Shown here piece after piece: positions 23,667 through 31,276 of a stretch of 64,000 bases of DNA. Source of the stretch: Larkinella arboricola (GTDB lineage: Bacteria > Bacteroidota > Bacteroidia > Cytophagales > Spirosomataceae); the NCBI RefSeq assembly GCF_003259745.1, contig NZ_QLMC01000002.1, positions 670,272-734,271 of the forward strand, in the 5' to 3' direction. The translations under genes were made by a program, and so were the position numbers. The first letter of the stretch is position 1. Every line of letters begins with the position of its first letter. The notes under the pieces are model-generated. The model was given only the letters and a program-made list of their open reading frames with translations. It was not told the origin of the DNA and did no database searches.

Positions 23667-24215
23667 TTAATTGATAATCCCAAGTTTGCTTACTCCTTTC
23701 CACTTGATCGCCCTTTCTTACTAAGTCAAGTAAGGAACTCCATCAGAAGAAAGATTTACCTGCTTTTCAAAAGAAACGGAACATCCTGGCACCGGGTTTG
23801 TCAATGAGCCAGCCCCACCGCCGAATAACCGGCTGCTGCTTGTTATCTTTGTCTCATCGGCTGCCGAGTCGTATCTGGCTCGGCTTTGGACCTACTTCCG
23901 GTAAGGCATTGCCACCCCGGCTTTTCAGACTCTGATCGTCGGCCACAGGTGCTTTTTAACCCGGCAGATTTGTCAGAGTTTTCCACGGAAGTGATCATAG
24001 GGGGAGCTGATCCTATTTAGTATTCACTATTTTACATGGGATAGTGAGCGGTTTTTAAAAAGTGTGTATTTTCAAAATGAAAGAATCTGCCAGCCTGACC
24101 ATAAGATACTGTGAAAGAAATGCGCAGAATACATTAAGCACTGTAGCTTCCACAAATCAGCTTTTTTATTCATAGTGGCTCAGTCGTGCTTTCCATCGAA
24201 TTCATCTACCAACCT
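23667..24215. other. Gene-free stretch, one orphan -7 box
   Basis: No gene is supportable. A TATCTTTG box lies at 23844-23851, and a GCCGAG/CTCGGC hairpin follows about 12 bases later. No ORF starts after it and no TTTG is seen at the proper distance. Confidence 0.4.
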
Positions 24216-24776
24216 ATGCCTAAACTCTTTTACCTCAAACACTGGCACATCATCCTGCTGATCTACGCTCCGGCGATGGCCTTCGCCGTCGGCTTCTGGG
24301 TCATTGAGGATAAAAAAATGATTGCAACTCTTCAATTTCTGAGAAGTTTCTGGATTCAGACGGGGCTGGTCATCTGGTTTTGGGAAGTTGGGCACTACCT
24401 CTACAGCCGATCCCGGAAGGCCAAAGCCTGGGAACTGCTGCTGTTTCGAATAAGCCTGCTTGGAATCGTGCTCCTTGAATCCTTTGATCTGCTGGCCTTG
24501 CTACAGGCGTTTTTTCCATTCGCAACGCTTAACAGGGTGCCCCTGGCTGGATTAACGGATCGGCTCCTGCTTCTGACCCTGCTGCCGATTTTTTACCGAG
24601 CTTTTTTTGTTACACGCTACTTAAAAACCCAGCAATTGGACCAGCGTTATTCCGGCCCCGCAGCTCCCGTTTTTGCGAGTTTGCTGCTTTCTCCCATTGG
24701 TATATTGGTAATTCAGCCCCAGTTAAATCGTCTGGCCTTGCGGGATGACAGCAAAACGGTTCGCGTCACGAACTGA
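24216..24776 (+). CDS. Integral membrane protein, unknown function
   Basis: A 186-aa protein from the ATG at 24216 (MPKLFYLKHWHII). An upstream in-frame start at 24186 adds ten residues of no clear value. Four or five hydrophobic segments are visible: about residues 10-27 (LLIYAPAMAFAVGFWV), 44-60, 78-104, 113-130 and 149-164. Charged loops are short. I recognise no family, substrate motif or conserved partner. It lies in the accessory region between family A copies 1 and 2. Confidence 0.65.
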   Translation: MPKLFYLKHWHIILLIYAPAMAFAVGFWVIEDKKMIATLQFLRSFWIQTGLVIWFWEVGHYLYSRSRKAKAWELLLFRISLLGIVLLESFDLLALLQAFFPFATLNRVPLAGLTDRLLLLTLLPIFYRAFFVTRYLKTQQLDQRYSGPAAPVFASLLLSPIGILVIQPQLNRLALRDDSKTVRVTN

Positions 24777-24868
24777 TCAGTATGGATCGACACCCCAACC
24801 TGCCCTGAAACGTTTGAGTCTGCTGGTCCGCGTAGAAGCCTGGGCCATAGCACGAGGGTTCGTAAGGG

Positions 24869-25237
24869 TTACTTTTTGAGATTGGTAATTTTCAGGTAAT
24901 AATAGGTGGCTCCTGCCACATTGGGTGTGCGCCCTTCGTCATACTTGTAATAGTGACCATCAAAGTGCACCAACCGCCCATTCTGCTTTAGGGAGTCGGG
25001 TAAATTACACAGAAACCCTATGTCCTGGGAGTCATACGTGCCTGCAACATGCGTGTTGATAGAATATTTATTTTCAATGGAATTAAAAGCAATTACTCCC
25101 TCCCGGTCCCGGACTTTCTTAAGGATTTTGCCCTTAAAGCAATTTTCATCCTGAGGGAAAGGGGGCTTTTGTTGGCAACCTGATAAAAGCAGGATCAGAA
25201 GCTCTAGGCCGATCAATCCCGTTTTTAGCGTGTTCAT
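24869..25237 (-). CDS. Small lipoprotein, unknown function
   Basis: From ATG 25237 the protein has 122 residues and begins with a lipoprotein signal (MNTLKTGLIGLELLILLLSG followed by C at residue 21). The start at 25282 would add 15 charged residues before the signal and is unlikely. The mature part contains NCFKGKILKKVRDREGVIAF and ends in YYYLKITNLKK, suggesting a small beta-rich domain. No family is recognised. It probably faces the periplasm. Confidence 0.65.
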   Translation of the reverse strand: MNTLKTGLIGLELLILLLSGCQQKPPFPQDENCFKGKILKKVRDREGVIAFNSIENKYSINTHVAGTYDSQDIGFLCNLPDSLKQNGRLVHFDGHYYKYDEGRTPNVAGATYYYLKITNLKK

Positions 25238-25365
25238 ATTGTCTTTGACTTTGGTGGCACGACTTCGGTTGACACGTTTCAATTCCGGTTAGTCTGCACC
25301 AGGCCAGGCAGACCACTACCTTATTCCAGGAAGGAGCCATCGACCCTGACGGACGTTTTGGGCGT

Positions 25366-25590
25366 TCACCACAGTTCTGGGCCAACAACGGTGTCGGCAT
25401 CGGTTCCGATACCCACCAGGGTAAAATCATCCTGGCTGGTGGGTTTCTCCGGACTATCCGTGCAGATGGTGTAGAGCTTGCCCCGAAACCGGCAAACGGG
25501 CCAGGCAAAGGCCCCCGTGCGGTTCATCTGCCGGTATTCATCAGCCTGTTTAACGCTGTGCCAGTAATGTTGAATCACGATTTCGCCCAT
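25366..25590 (-). CDS. Small hypothetical protein
   Basis: A 74-aa ORF starting MGEIVIQHYWHSVKQADEYR, 6 bases downstream of the next gene on the same strand, so the two would be co-translated. The text GKLYTICTDSPEKPTSQDDF is low in rare residues and looks protein-like. The opposite strand also has a long open frame without an ATG, so coding direction is not certain. No family is recognised. Confidence 0.45.
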   Translation of the reverse strand: MGEIVIQHYWHSVKQADEYRQMNRTGAFAWPVCRFRGKLYTICTDSPEKPTSQDDFTLVGIGTDADTVVGPELW

Positions 25591-25596
25591 AAATGC

Positions 25597-25833
25597 TTAC
25601 TCGATGTTCCGGGTTTTCGCCACATGATAACCCAATCTATCAAAATCGTTTTTTGCCTGCAACAGATCAATACCTAACGAACCCGGACCCAGATCGGCAG
25701 ACTCCATTTTTACGAGTTCACCGAGGGCATCTAACACATCAGCAGGGACCTGGGAGAAATTATTTTCCCGGTCATGGGGGAGGACCAGATACCAATCCGG
25801 CTGGCTTTTTGATTGGTAAATATGGGTAATCAT
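25597..25833 (-). CDS. Small protein with faint YcgL-like pattern
   Basis: A 78-aa protein, MITHIYQSKSQPDWYLVLPH at the N-terminus, then NNFSQVPADVLDALGELVKM and FDRLGYHVAKT. The order (short beta strand with IY.SK....WYLVL, then FS.VP..LL..LG, then a helix ending in GY) recalls the YcgL family, but the match is weak and made from memory. It heads a two-gene unit with the 74-aa ORF. Function unknown. Confidence 0.5.
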   Translation of the reverse strand: MITHIYQSKSQPDWYLVLPHDRENNFSQVPADVLDALGELVKMESADLGPGSLGIDLLQAKNDFDRLGYHVAKTRNIE

Positions 25834-26026
25834 GGCTTAATAGGGATTAGTCACTTAAGAACATTCCGCCGACCAAAGTGTTTAACTTCCCCTTAAAGCC
25901 GGCTCATGAGCCGATTTTCGTTGTTGCGGTTCGGTTCAACGAACTGATTACTTTTTGTTACCAAAAACTGGAATCTGGGAACCTGTAAATTCATTTACCA
26001 GTTATGGTCATGTGCAGTCATTGCAC

Positions 26027-26038
26027 GTAGGACAGAGA
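26027..26038. repeat. Recurrent 12-mer GTAGGACAGAGA
   Basis: The identical 12-mer occurs at 27506-27517 and 41337-41348. A relative, GTTAGACAGAGA, lies on the minus strand at 28777-28788 and 31991-32002, and GGACAGAGA recurs at 34230-34238. Its role is unknown. Confidence 0.5.
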
Positions 26039-26046
26039 TAAAAAAA

Positions 26047-26078
26047 CAACCCAGCCTCCTAGGCTGGGTTTTGTTTTT
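26047..26078. terminator. Rho-independent terminator-like hairpin
   Basis: A 10-bp stem (AACCCAGCCT with AGGCTGGGTT, 3-nt loop) is followed by a T-rich tail and preceded by an A-run, so it could act in both directions. No annotated gene ends directly before it. Confidence 0.75.
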
Positions 26079-26470
26079 TGGAGACTTGACAAGGCTCATT
26101 TTCTGGATCGTGCCTGATGGCAGCTTTTAACTACGGTATGAGTGCGGTATCAGTATGACAATCGGTAGTAGGATGGGGCATCTGCCATAGTTCTGCTACG
26201 CTGGTTATCAGCACGCCCTGTCCATTTATAAAAAACCGAGTGATAATACCCGACCCTGCCCTTATAGGAAAACTACAAAATCATAGCCGAATTAAAGAAG
26301 ACCCGCTCTCTGGGAGCCTTGAATAATAATAAAGCGTATACTCATTGATACCTTCTGGCAGGCTTATTGAGGGTCGTTAATTACCTTATTTAAATGGAGT
26401 AATCTAACTAATTATAAAAGTGTGACGAAGCTCGATGCATTAGGAGAGACTTCTTACGTGGTTTAACGGA

Positions 26471-26722
26471 ATGTGGCTTCATTTTGCTATTATTTCCCTT
26501 ACCGGAGAATCGATCACCCGCTATTTCTATTCGGAACAGTTTGAATCTCACATGGACGTATTAAACGAGGTGGTCCGTTCCGGCTCTAAACTAATTTATG
26601 CCTTTATAAGGGATGAAGCCGACTCCCGAATTAACCTGCCCGTAGAGGCTTTTGACGGAACACCCGTAGGGTTAACCATGCGCGAACTTCATAAGGATAT
26701 TCAACGAATATTAAATTCCTGA
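26471..26722 (+). CDS. Family A 83-aa protein, copy 2 (unknown function)
   Basis: An 83-aa paralogue of 23415-23666 and 32801-33052, beginning MWLHFAIISLTGESITRYFY. It aligns with both without gaps and has VEAFDGTPVG at residues 58-67. The C-terminal helix is RELHKDIQRILNS. Nucleotide similarity to copy 1 includes the start region (ATGTGGCTTCATTTTGC). No membrane segment or known motif is present. The gene is monocistronic and is followed by a convergent two-gene unit. Confidence 0.75.
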   Translation: MWLHFAIISLTGESITRYFYSEQFESHMDVLNEVVRSGSKLIYAFIRDEADSRINLPVEAFDGTPVGLTMRELHKDIQRILNS

Positions 26723-26787
26723 AAGGAAGGAGGGGATATTTGATCCTTTATACCGGTATTTCTAAACGAGCTAACCGGGCCAGGGCT

Positions 26788-27219
26788 CTACTCGAATGTC
26801 ATTTCTTCCAGACACTCTCTGATTTGCTTCTTCCAGGCTTCAATTCCGACATAAAGCTGACTTAGCTTTTCTATCCGGTTGTGGTACCGCATGCCCGCTA
26901 CCCGATAGGATTCTAAACAAACTGCGTCAAACCCAACCTTACAAATGTGTTTTACGTAGGTGTCCTGCATGGCGTAATACGCACGGGCTGCGGCCAATTG
27001 AAGAGACTTAAGCCTGTCATAAAGCGCGCTGCAATGAGCGAGTTCTGCGTATAAAACAGCCTTTCTTTCCATGATTACCAGCGCTGTTAAAGATGGATGC
27101 AGCGCCGATACGCTGCATCCATCGTCGTTTTTACTCCGCCATTTCTGATGGCCTTTTAATTCCTGAAGTGCATTGGAAAGCCGCTTCTGGCTTCGTTTAA
27201 GATGATCGGCGCTAAGCAT
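26788..27219 (-). CDS. Helical protein of unknown function
   Basis: A 143-aa protein, nearly all alpha-helical by composition, with two likely coiled segments: HLKRSQKRLSNALQELKGHQ near the start and a long helix from about residue 50 to 95. It contains four Cys and no signal peptide. It starts 5 bases after the stop of the 104-aa membrane-anchored protein upstream, so the pair is an operon and probably acts together. No family is recognised. Confidence 0.65.
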   Translation of the reverse strand: MLSADHLKRSQKRLSNALQELKGHQKWRSKNDDGCSVSALHPSLTALVIMERKAVLYAELAHCSALYDRLKSLQLAAARAYYAMQDTYVKHICKVGFDAVCLESYRVAGMRYHNRIEKLSQLYVGIEAWKKQIRECLEEMTFE

Positions 27220-27224
27220 GTTTT

Positions 27225-27539
27225 TTACAAGCTTTCGCTCTTTTTTGGTACCCCCAGCAGCTTGCGTATTTCGCTGTCGTGGAAATAGGCATCCAGCTTT
27301 AGGGGCAGTTCTTCCATTAACATCGTTTCATAAGGTGGCAGCCGTTCGAGGTACGGAAGCCCCGGCTCACCGGTGCGGTAGAAACGTTCGCTATCCAGCT
27401 CCATCACCCATTTTCGAAAGTCGGTAACAGCCTGGGTGCGGGCGAGATGCTTAAGCGCCCGGTTTCGAAGCTGGATTAGTGTGAAAGACGGAATAATAAA
27501 TACAAGTAGGACAGAGAGTATAATCATTAGAGCAATCAT
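27225..27539 (-). CDS. Membrane-anchored small protein of unknown function
   Basis: A 104-aa protein with one N-terminal membrane helix (about residues 3-22) followed by RNRALKHLARTQAV and a soluble C-terminal part containing RFYRTGEPGLPYLERLPPYE. It is the first gene of a two-gene unit. Upstream, CTGAGTATTT at 27579-27588 (AAATACTCAG in the coding direction) matches an element found upstream of both LytTR genes at similar distance. The motif GTAGGACAGAGA lies inside its first codons on the opposite strand. Confidence 0.6.
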   Translation of the reverse strand: MIALMIILSVLLVFIIPSFTLIQLRNRALKHLARTQAVTDFRKWVMELDSERFYRTGEPGLPYLERLPPYETMLMEELPLKLDAYFHDSEIRKLLGVPKKSESL

Positions 27540-27832
27540 TTAGATTCGCAAATCTACTAAATTACTTAAGTTTTATTACTGAGTATTTTTTAAATTTATT
27601 AAGTGGGTAGTTCGGTAGTTTCTTTGATTATGGCCCATATAGTAGATATTGTGACTTTATTAGGTGATAATATTACTTTGAAATAGTTTGGCGCAAAATT
27701 GTAAATTTTTATTGATGGTCGTTCGTTGCGGTCAACTTTCTTTCTAGAAGAAGGCCGACTTATCCTTACTTTATTACTTGGATATTCCTGTTCATGGGAA
27801 AAACGAAGGAGGTTACCTTTTCAACTTGGGAC

Positions 27833-27871
27833 AAAAAAAGCCGTAGCGAAATTGACGCTACGGCTTTTTTG
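27833..27871. terminator. Bidirectional terminator downstream of LytTR gene L1
   Basis: A perfect stem of 15 bp (AAAAAAGCCGTAGCG with CGCTACGGCTTTTTT) with T-runs in both directions. A degenerate relative (AAGCCGTAG...CTGCGGCTT, near 30760-30790) sits at the same place after L2. The rest of the 27540-27923 gap shows no gene. Confidence 0.9.
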
Positions 27872-27923
27872 TTGGCACTTATCAACGTGCAAAGAGTGGT
27901 TGATTGAAAGAGGTATTAGTTTC

Positions 27924-28250
27924 TCATAGGCATTGCTTGTCAAATCGATGTAAGGTAGAAGTTGGGCCTTCTTTACGCAGCACCCCGGCAGCCCGTCTTG
28001 ACACCTTAAAGGGCTGGTGATTAATGTAACCGGTAGTAAAATCATTCGACCAGCCGGTAATATGGTCAGGGGCGACCAAAAATCGTCTGCCGATGCGCAG
28101 GAAATGCGGCAGACGCTCCTGCCAGTCCTTCAGGGTGCGGGACATGAGCTTTTTGCTGCCATCCTTGTAATGAAGGTACGTGTAATTACTCTCAGAAGAG
28201 AGGTGGGTTAAGTCAGATGTAATAAGCGATTCCCATCTGGATTTATTCAT
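27924..28250 (-). CDS. Stand-alone LytTR DNA-binding protein L1
   Basis: A 108-aa protein that consists of a LytTR-type DNA-binding domain only, without receiver or membrane part. Family features are LTHLSSESNYTYLHYKDGSK (about 14-33), RTLKDWQERLPHFLRIGRRF (about 38-57), LVAPDHITGW and the final FKVSRRAAGVLRK. It should bind DNA as a direct-repeat reader and act as a transcription regulator. It is closely similar to L2 (30826-31161). It is divergent to family B copy 1, with 554 bases between start codons that carry conserved elements. A receiver-only regulator lies 0.9 kb away and could be a partner (inference). Confidence 0.85.
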   Translation of the reverse strand: MNKSRWESLITSDLTHLSSESNYTYLHYKDGSKKLMSRTLKDWQERLPHFLRIGRRFLVAPDHITGWSNDFTTGYINHQPFKVSRRAAGVLRKEGPTSTLHRFDKQCL

Positions 28251-28288
28251 AAGTCTTAGTGTTTATAAATTATTTTACTAGTTTATAC

Positions 28289-28372
28289 CTGAGTATTTGA
28301 TACTAAGTTACGGATTATGTCTGATAATATACTTAAGTACATTTAGTCGTTTAAGAGAATGTGATTATTTGG
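28289..28372 (-). promoter_or_regulatory. Conserved upstream element pair of L1
   Basis: CTGAGTATTT at 28289-28298 and AGAATGTGATTATTTGG at 28356-28372 (plus-strand text) recur upstream of L2 with exactly the same 67-base offset. They probably belong to the L promoter or an operator. Confidence 0.5.
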
Positions 28373-28724
28373 TTTTTTGGGCAGAAAATAGCTGTCTGCA
28401 AGGCTTCTGGGCTGCCGTTATTCACTTTTACCATCGGTGGCTAGTTTGCGGGTAAGCTGATTAACAAAGAGGTACGCTGCGGTTGACAAATAAAATTTCC
28501 TATATAAATGAGCGATGTGGGTAGATACTTTCAGGTTACTTCACAGCGCTTCGTGGTTGTTGGTTAAGATGGAGGGTAATAGGGAAAGGATGGAGCGATC
28601 TTGAAACCGGTAGCGTTATCCGCCAAAAGAGTGTACCTCAAAAAGTAACTTGTCAAACTTAACCTGTAACGGCTAATTAAAATCTTTTGAACTATGAACC
28701 TTAAAAAGTAATTAATGTACTTTT

Positions 28725-28790
28725 ACGGTTTGTAACCATCTTAGAAAGTTTAGTTACTAAGTCGTTACAAACCGTTTCTCTGTCTAACAC
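28725..28790 (+). promoter_or_regulatory. Hairpin and conserved leader upstream of family B copy 1
   Basis: A 12-bp inverted repeat (ACGGTTTGTAAC at 28725-28736, GTTACAAACCGT at 28764-28775) encloses a second CTTAG/CTAAG pair. It is followed by TTCTCTGTCTAACAC. Bases 28754-28790 match 31968-32004 upstream of copy 3 at 34 of 37 positions. The left arm of the hairpin is not conserved there. Confidence 0.5.
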
Positions 28791-28804
28791 ATAAAGAATT
28801 CTTC

Positions 28805-29089
28805 ATGACACAAGCCATTTTTATCGTGGCTCTTTCAGGCGCTATGGCTTACCGGGCTTATCGGCATTGCAGACGAAAGCTTTTAACGCGCGACAAATTT
28901 CAGTTACTATCGTATGCCTATGAACAAGCCCTGCTAGGGAATGATCGAGATTATGCCGAGGCAGTAGGGGAAGCGTATTATTCCGCTTTACGCGGAGGCC
29001 GGTTAACCAGAGAGGACGAAAAAGCGATTGCCTTTGAGCTAGCGGTTATGTTTCGCTGTTCGTTATATTGGGATCGAATCGCCCGCTAG
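28805..29089 (+). CDS. Family B small membrane protein, copy 1 (unknown function)
   Basis: A 94-aa protein with one N-terminal hydrophobic helix (MTQAIFIVALSGAMAYRAY), a short basic stretch, and a helical cytosolic domain with the family signature YEQALLGNDRDYAEAVGEAY then YSALRGGRLTREDEKAI. Paralogues are at 30101 and 32020; copies 1 and 3 share the start MTQA and the same 37-base leader. The anchor orientation (basic residues after the helix) suggests that the domain is inside the cell. It is divergent to the LytTR gene L1. Function is unknown. Confidence 0.75.
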   Translation: MTQAIFIVALSGAMAYRAYRHCRRKLLTRDKFQLLSYAYEQALLGNDRDYAEAVGEAYYSALRGGRLTREDEKAIAFELAVMFRCSLYWDRIAR

Positions 29090-29180
29090 TTACTTGGAAC
29101 GGTATGGGAAACCGTAAAAGACCGTTTTTATACGCTGCAATTAACGCCATTAAACCGCTGTTTACGCGGCAAGCTGAAAT

Positions 29181-29624
29181 CTAGAATGCAACCCGGCGCA
29201 AGGAAGGTACCTGGGCAATCTCAAGCCAGAAGCGGCAGGTAATGTCTATAAATTTCATAAACTCGTCAAGGCGTGATGGCTTTTTAATGAAGGAGTTAGC
29301 ACCAGCCTGGTAGCTGTTTAGCAGATCGCTTTTCGAGTCCGATACACTCATGATAATGGTTGGAATCTTTGTCAGCTTGAGATTTTGCCTGATATGATTC
29401 AGGGTTGTTAAACCGTCCATTTCCGGCATAAACAAGTCCAGAATAATCAGGTCAGGATGCTGGTTGGCCGGATCGCTTAGTTGGTCGAGAAGGGCCTGAC
29501 CGCTGAAGAAAAATTTCGTTCTGGTATTAGGACGTACTTCTTCAAAAGTAGTCTTTAGCATGGTATGATAATCGGCATTATCATCAACAATGAATGTGAG
29601 CCGGGATGATGATGTTGTTGACAT
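29181..29624 (-). CDS. Receiver-only response regulator
   Basis: A 147-aa CheY-like protein without output domain. The acidic pocket is Asp14/Asp15 (FIVDDNADY), the phosphoacceptor is Asp63 in IILDLFMPEMDG, the switch Ser/Thr region is IMSVSDS (about 91-97), and the conserved Lys is Lys115 in FIKKPS. It would be phosphorylated by a histidine kinase not present in the window. It lies between two family B genes and near two stand-alone LytTR proteins. LytTR domains are normally fused to receivers, so split receiver and output proteins are possible here (inference). Confidence 0.9.
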   Translation of the reverse strand: MSTTSSSRLTFIVDDNADYHTMLKTTFEEVRPNTRTKFFFSGQALLDQLSDPANQHPDLIILDLFMPEMDGLTTLNHIRQNLKLTKIPTIIMSVSDSKSDLLNSYQAGANSFIKKPSRLDEFMKFIDITCRFWLEIAQVPSLRRVAF

Positions 29625-30100
29625 ATAAATGAACGGAGGGCACAGAAGTAAAAGTAGGAATTAAACCGTTGTTTTTTCTTTTTACATATAAATTATCGCG
29701 TTTGCGAATGTAGTTGCATAACGTATGCCCCTCGTTTTCTGAGCATTTGGTGTCTATCACCAAACGTTCTTCCGTCTCGATAAGAAACACTGATTTCGCC
29801 AATCAGCCATTTGGCTCAGGACGTTTTAAATATGATAAAACGGGTTACCAACGCAGCCCGGAGCTTTATCCATACTTTTATAGTGTTTTTAAAAACTTTT
29901 AAATATGATAATGTTTTAATATAAATAAAAGTCATTCCTGTTAATAAAGTGATGAATTAATGTTATGAATTATCTGTTGTTTATTTTGCGGCTATAAAGA
30001 ATCGCTAAAAATTCGGAGGTTGCGGCCGCGGTTTGATAAACTTCCCTATAGGACTGGCTACGTCCAACAAACCGTCTTAATTCATTTATTAAATATAGTG
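29625..30100. other. Gene-free stretch between the response regulator and family B copy 2
   Basis: Very AT-rich in its right half. Two overlapping opposite ORFs (29584-29802 and 29714-29902) have no supporting features. No promoter consensus is found. Confidence 0.45.
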
Positions 30101-30370
30101 ATGATACCCGTTATCCTTAGTCTGGGGATTGTAGGGGCGGTGATGTACATAGTATATCGTTACTCTAGCGATAGTCTGGTAAATAGAGACAGAAAAATCC
30201 TTTTGTATGCCGAAGAATACAGCAAGGCACTAAAGGGGACCGATAAAGAATACGCGCAGATGGTCGGGCGCGAATATTATTCTGCTCTACGCCAAGGCTT
30301 ATTGACGGAGGATGATGAAAAGACAATTGCCAGCGATCTGGCAGCTATGGATGAATCTAGCTTCCGCTAG
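30101..30370 (+). CDS. Family B small membrane protein, copy 2 (unknown function)
   Basis: An 89-aa protein from ATG 30101 (MIPVILSLGIVGAVMYIVYR). The frame is open to 30020, but the downstream ATG aligns with the starts of copies 1 and 3. After the membrane helix it has YSKALKGTDKEYAQMVGREY then YSALRQGLLTEDDEKTI, the family signature. It lacks the 37-base leader of copies 1 and 3 and is not paired with a LytTR gene on its left. A clear terminator follows 24 bases after the stop. Confidence 0.75.
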   Translation: MIPVILSLGIVGAVMYIVYRYSSDSLVNRDRKILLYAEEYSKALKGTDKEYAQMVGREYYSALRQGLLTEDDEKTIASDLAAMDESSFR

Positions 30371-30394
30371 CACCCAACTTACTTACACTAGTTC

Positions 30395-30441
30395 ATAACC
30401 GCCCAGTATAAATAGGCCTTCACTGGGCGGTTATCCATTTT
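30395..30441 (+). terminator. Terminator of family B copy 2
   Basis: A 13-bp perfect stem (ATAACCGCCCAGT with ACTGGGCGGTTAT) is followed by CCATTTTG. It lies directly after the copy 2 gene. Confidence 0.8.
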
Positions 30442-30625
30442 GTAATCCTGGTGTCTCGTATAAGTACGTATAGTACTTTCCTGTACTAGCCACTGGAATC
30501 GTGCTAAAACAATTATTTTTGAGCTTTTCCTGAATCGAACCGGCTGTCAGGTATACTACGGTCTTAAATTTTATATCGCAGAATATTCGTATATTAGATA
30601 TAATTAATACAAGTTACGGTGGTTT

Positions 30626-30657
30626 AAAATCCCCGCATGATATCATGCGGGGATTTT
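30626..30657. terminator. 32-bp perfect palindrome, terminator-like
   Basis: AAAATCCCCGCATGAT and its exact reverse complement abut without a spacer. A T-run follows on plus, an A-run precedes. It could end transcription on either strand in the 30371-30825 gap, which has no gene. Confidence 0.7.
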
Positions 30658-30825
30658 TGTTAAGAGGGCGGGGCCAGGTTAACGATCGCGTCAGGTTGAC
30701 CGACAGTGCTGCAGTAATGCCATTGTTTTACCCCCGAACGGGCCAAACCTCGAATAAATTAAAAGCCGTAGGGGTAAATTTGCTGCGGCTTCCTGTTGAT
30801 GCTAACTCCCCTGGGTATTCGTTTT

Positions 30826-31161
30826 TCATAGGCGTTGATTTTTAAATCGATACAGCGTAGAGGTAGGCCCTTCCTTACGCAGCATCCCGGCGGCTCGTCT
30901 TGACACCTTAAAGGGCTGGTGGTTGATGTAACCGGTAGTGTAATCGTCCGACCAGCCGGTAATATGATCAGGGGCAACCAGAAATCGTCTGCCGATGCGC
31001 AGGAAATGCGGCAGGCGTTGCTGCCAGTCCTTCAGAGTGCGGGACATGAGCTTTTTACTACCATCCTTATAATGAAGGTAGGTGTAGTTATCGCAAGAGG
31101 ATAGGTGGGTTAACTCCGGTGTAATGAGGGCGGGCCATCTGGGTTGAGGTTTTTCTTTCAT
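30826..31161 (-). CDS. Stand-alone LytTR DNA-binding protein L2
   Basis: A 111-aa LytTR-only protein, closely similar to L1 in its core: SCDNYTYLHYKDGSKKLMSR, RLPHFLRIGRRFLVAPDHIT and NHQPFKVSRRAAGMLRKEGP. Differences cluster at both ends. It is predicted to be a transcription regulator without its own sensor. It is divergent to family B copy 3 at a distance of 858 bases, repeating the L1/B1 layout. The degenerate hairpin after its stop is related to that after L1. Confidence 0.85.
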   Translation of the reverse strand: MKEKPQPRWPALITPELTHLSSCDNYTYLHYKDGSKKLMSRTLKDWQQRLPHFLRIGRRFLVAPDHITGWSDDYTTGYINHQPFKVSRRAAGMLRKEGPTSTLYRFKNQRL

Positions 31162-31192
31162 AGCTTACCGTTAAACGTTTTACCAGTTGCAA

Positions 31193-31276
31193 TTGAGTAT
31201 TTGTTACCAATATACGTATTGTAGTTACCCTAAGGATTAGAAGATAGAGGTTATTTGTCAGAATGTGATTATTTGG
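31193..31276 (-). promoter_or_regulatory. Conserved upstream element pair of L2
   Basis: TTGAGTATTT at 31193-31202 and AGAATGTGATTATTTGG at 31260-31276 match the elements of L1 at the same offset of 67 bases. The distance to the start codon differs by 7 bases (32 against 39). Confidence 0.5.

Larger units (their letters stand above)
25834..26470. other. Gene-free stretch of about 640 bases
   Basis: Contains the motif GTAGGACAGAGA at 26027-26038 and a terminator at 26047-26078. The rest, including the upstream region of family A copy 2, shows no gene and no consensus promoter. Confidence 0.5.
28251..28804. other. Long divergent intergenic region L1/B1
   Basis: No gene. It holds conserved elements near L1 (28289-28372) and near B1 (28725-28790). 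The middle part shows no consensus promoter and no stable long hairpin. Confidence 0.5.

Noticed and set aside
25146-25508. 120-aa minus-strand ORF
   Set aside because: Overlaps the lipoprotein start and the 74-aa ORF in another frame; composition (many Pro, Arg and Trp) is typical of a shadow frame.
25270-25650. Plus-strand open frame opposite the 74-aa ORF, with a delta-60-repeat-like stretch (GKIILAGGF)
   Set aside because: It has no usable start codon, the resemblance is one short stretch, and the minus-strand two-gene layout is simpler. Left as uncertain.
29584-29902. Two overlapping opposite ORFs (72 aa minus, 62 aa plus)
   Set aside because: No motif, no hydrophobic pattern, partial overlap with the response regulator start, and very AT-rich DNA where chance frames are common.
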